Source of the DNA: a virus
Direction: 5' to 3' (one strand)
DNA length: 20,560 bases
Virus record (IMG/VR): IMGVR_UViG_3300042291_000316
Location: 1 to 20,560 of that record
The notes beneath the pieces are model-generated. The model was not told the DNA's origin, searched no databases, and saw nothing but the letters and a program-made list of their open reading frames with translations. Position 1 is the first letter of the stretch, and each line of letters starts with the position of its first letter. Positions 20,238 to 20,560 of this stretch are shown in pieces. Position numbers and translations under genes: made by a program.

Positions 20238-20303
20238 TGTAACAAAGTAAGGGTAAAACTTGACTAAAAATGTAATAAAGTAAAGGTAAATCTTTACTAA
20301 AAG
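20238..20303. repeat. 33-bp imperfect tandem direct repeat
   Basis: Two adjacent 33-base units (20238-20270 and 20271-20303) match at 28 of 33 positions. The unit begins TGTAAcAAAGTAA. The second copy contains the perfect inverted repeat AGTAAAG/CTTTACT, and the first copy has it with two changes. Part of the unit (AAAAGTGT-x-AC) also occurs just upstream near 20212. The arrangement is iteron-like. Confidence 0.72.
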
Positions 20304-20318
20304 TAGTAGTATTACTAC
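20299..20318 (-). terminator. Weak terminator-like hairpin after the GNAT gene
   Basis: On the minus strand GTAGTA, loop ATAC, TACTAC, then TTTT. The stem begins three bases after the GNAT stop codon, and a second hairpin (AGTAAAG/CTTTACT) follows at once. Stems are short and AT-rich. Confidence 0.35.
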
Positions 20319-20321
20319 CTT

Positions 20322-20560
20322 TTAAAGCAACTTCTGGAAGTAAAGTTTGTCGCTACCCCCGTAAGAATACTCAGGAAGGTAGAGCCTAAACCCACAAGCT
20401 ATAAGGTTATTTGCGCTCGGAAAGTTGTCTAAGGTTGTGTATGTAATAGCTATATGGCAAAAAGTAGAAGCAGCCTTTAACCTTGTTTTTATCATTCGCT
20501 TTTGTATTCCTTGCCCTCGATGTGATTTCTTAACCCACGCTCTGTTAAAAATACAAATGC
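20322..20560 (-). CDS. GNAT-family N-acetyltransferase, C-terminal part (partial)
   Basis: The frame is open from the window edge (first full codon at 20558) to the TAA at 20324-20322 and gives 78 residues without a start. It begins ICIFNRAWVKKSHRGQGIQK, containing the R-G-Q-G acetyl-CoA pyrophosphate-binding loop of GNAT motif A, followed by the expected helix (RMIKTRLKAAS), the beta strand with AITYTTLDNFPSANN (motif B, with the conserved Asn) and CGFRLYLPEY near the end. It therefore transfers an acetyl group from acetyl-CoA to an amine on an unknown substrate. Phage GNATs of this kind can modify host proteins or nucleosides. It lies upstream of the early promoter, in a separate transcript from the rest. 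Confidence 0.75.
   Translation of the reverse strand, partial: ICIFNRAWVKKSHRGQGIQKRMIKTRLKAASTFCHIAITYTTLDNFPSANNLIACGFRLYLPEYSYGGSDKLYFQKLL

Larger units (their letters stand above)
19957..20321. other. Non-coding control region rich in palindromes
   Basis: No credible gene lies here. It holds at least six inverted repeats: TTATTTGT-T-ACAAATAA (20040-20056), ACGGA/TCCGT (20068-20082), AATGTGC/GCACATT (20086-20107), TACGTATA/TATACGTA (20185-20210), AGTAAAG/CTTTACT (20279-20298) and GTAGTA/TACTAC (20303-20318), plus a tandem repeat. It is upstream of the early promoter. Operators for a repressor, or a second origin, are the likely uses. Confidence 0.6.

Noticed and set aside
1-20560. CRISPR arrays, tRNA genes, insertion sequences and integrase
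   Set aside because: No regularly spaced long repeats, no cloverleaf, no transposase or integrase motif was seen; lysogeny genes are therefore not supported by this window.

Overview
This window is one continuous leftward-transcribed stretch of a tailed bacteriophage (or prophage) genome whose host is almost certainly a member of the Bacteroidota. Every credible gene is on the minus strand. The sequence is AT-rich. Genes are packed with ATGA or TAATG junctions. Start codons are preceded by A/C-rich leaders (AAACACAAATG type) rather than Shine-Dalgarno sequences, and the promoters found have the Bacteroidota form TTG/TTTG-spacer-TAnnTTTG. Several proteins belong to families I know from Bacteroidota phages (XkdF-like protease, tape measure with a typical C-terminus, DUF5681-type small terminase).

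Read in the direction of transcription (high to low coordinates), the layout is as follows. (1) 20560-20322: the end of a GNAT acetyltransferase. (2) 20321-19907: about 415 bp without genes, full of palindromes, a 33-bp tandem repeat and a strong promoter. (3) 19906-15760: early and replication genes. These are two small unknowns, an ERF single-strand annealing protein, two small proteins, a small protein with an SSB-like acidic tail, a stand-alone DnaA domain IV protein, an unusual two-hairpin RNA element, a lambda-O-like initiator with a candidate origin inside its gene, an overlapping partner gene, a VRR-NUC nuclease and a sigma-like HTH protein. (4) 15763-13171: a cassette of a small CxxC membrane protein, an unknown, an LpxA-like acyltransferase and two glycosyltransferases. 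(5) 13180-9231: a head-associated-type domain protein, an HNH endonuclease, a 40-residue basic protein, a ParB-like protein, a TET-associated-type glycosyltransferase, and the small and large terminases. (6) 9230-7337: a hairpin, a strong promoter and a run of small genes including very small membrane proteins. (7) 7336-1: tail chaperone with a probable -1 frameshift, large tail proteins, tape measure, prohead protease and the first codons of the next gene.

The terminases, tail chaperones and a medium-length tape measure suggest a siphovirus-like particle. Portal and major capsid genes are not in the window and are expected beyond position 1. The most interesting items are three. First, two hairpins at 17886-17965 have fully complementary loops, and the second ends in a T8 run touching the initiator start codon. 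Second, CATATG palindromes at 12/12/11-bp spacing lie inside the initiator gene next to an AT-rich tract, arranged like the lambda origin. Third, a ParB-like protein plus a TET-associated-type glycosyltransferase sit directly upstream of the terminases, which may point to DNA base modification. All family calls are from reading the sequence; no database search was run.
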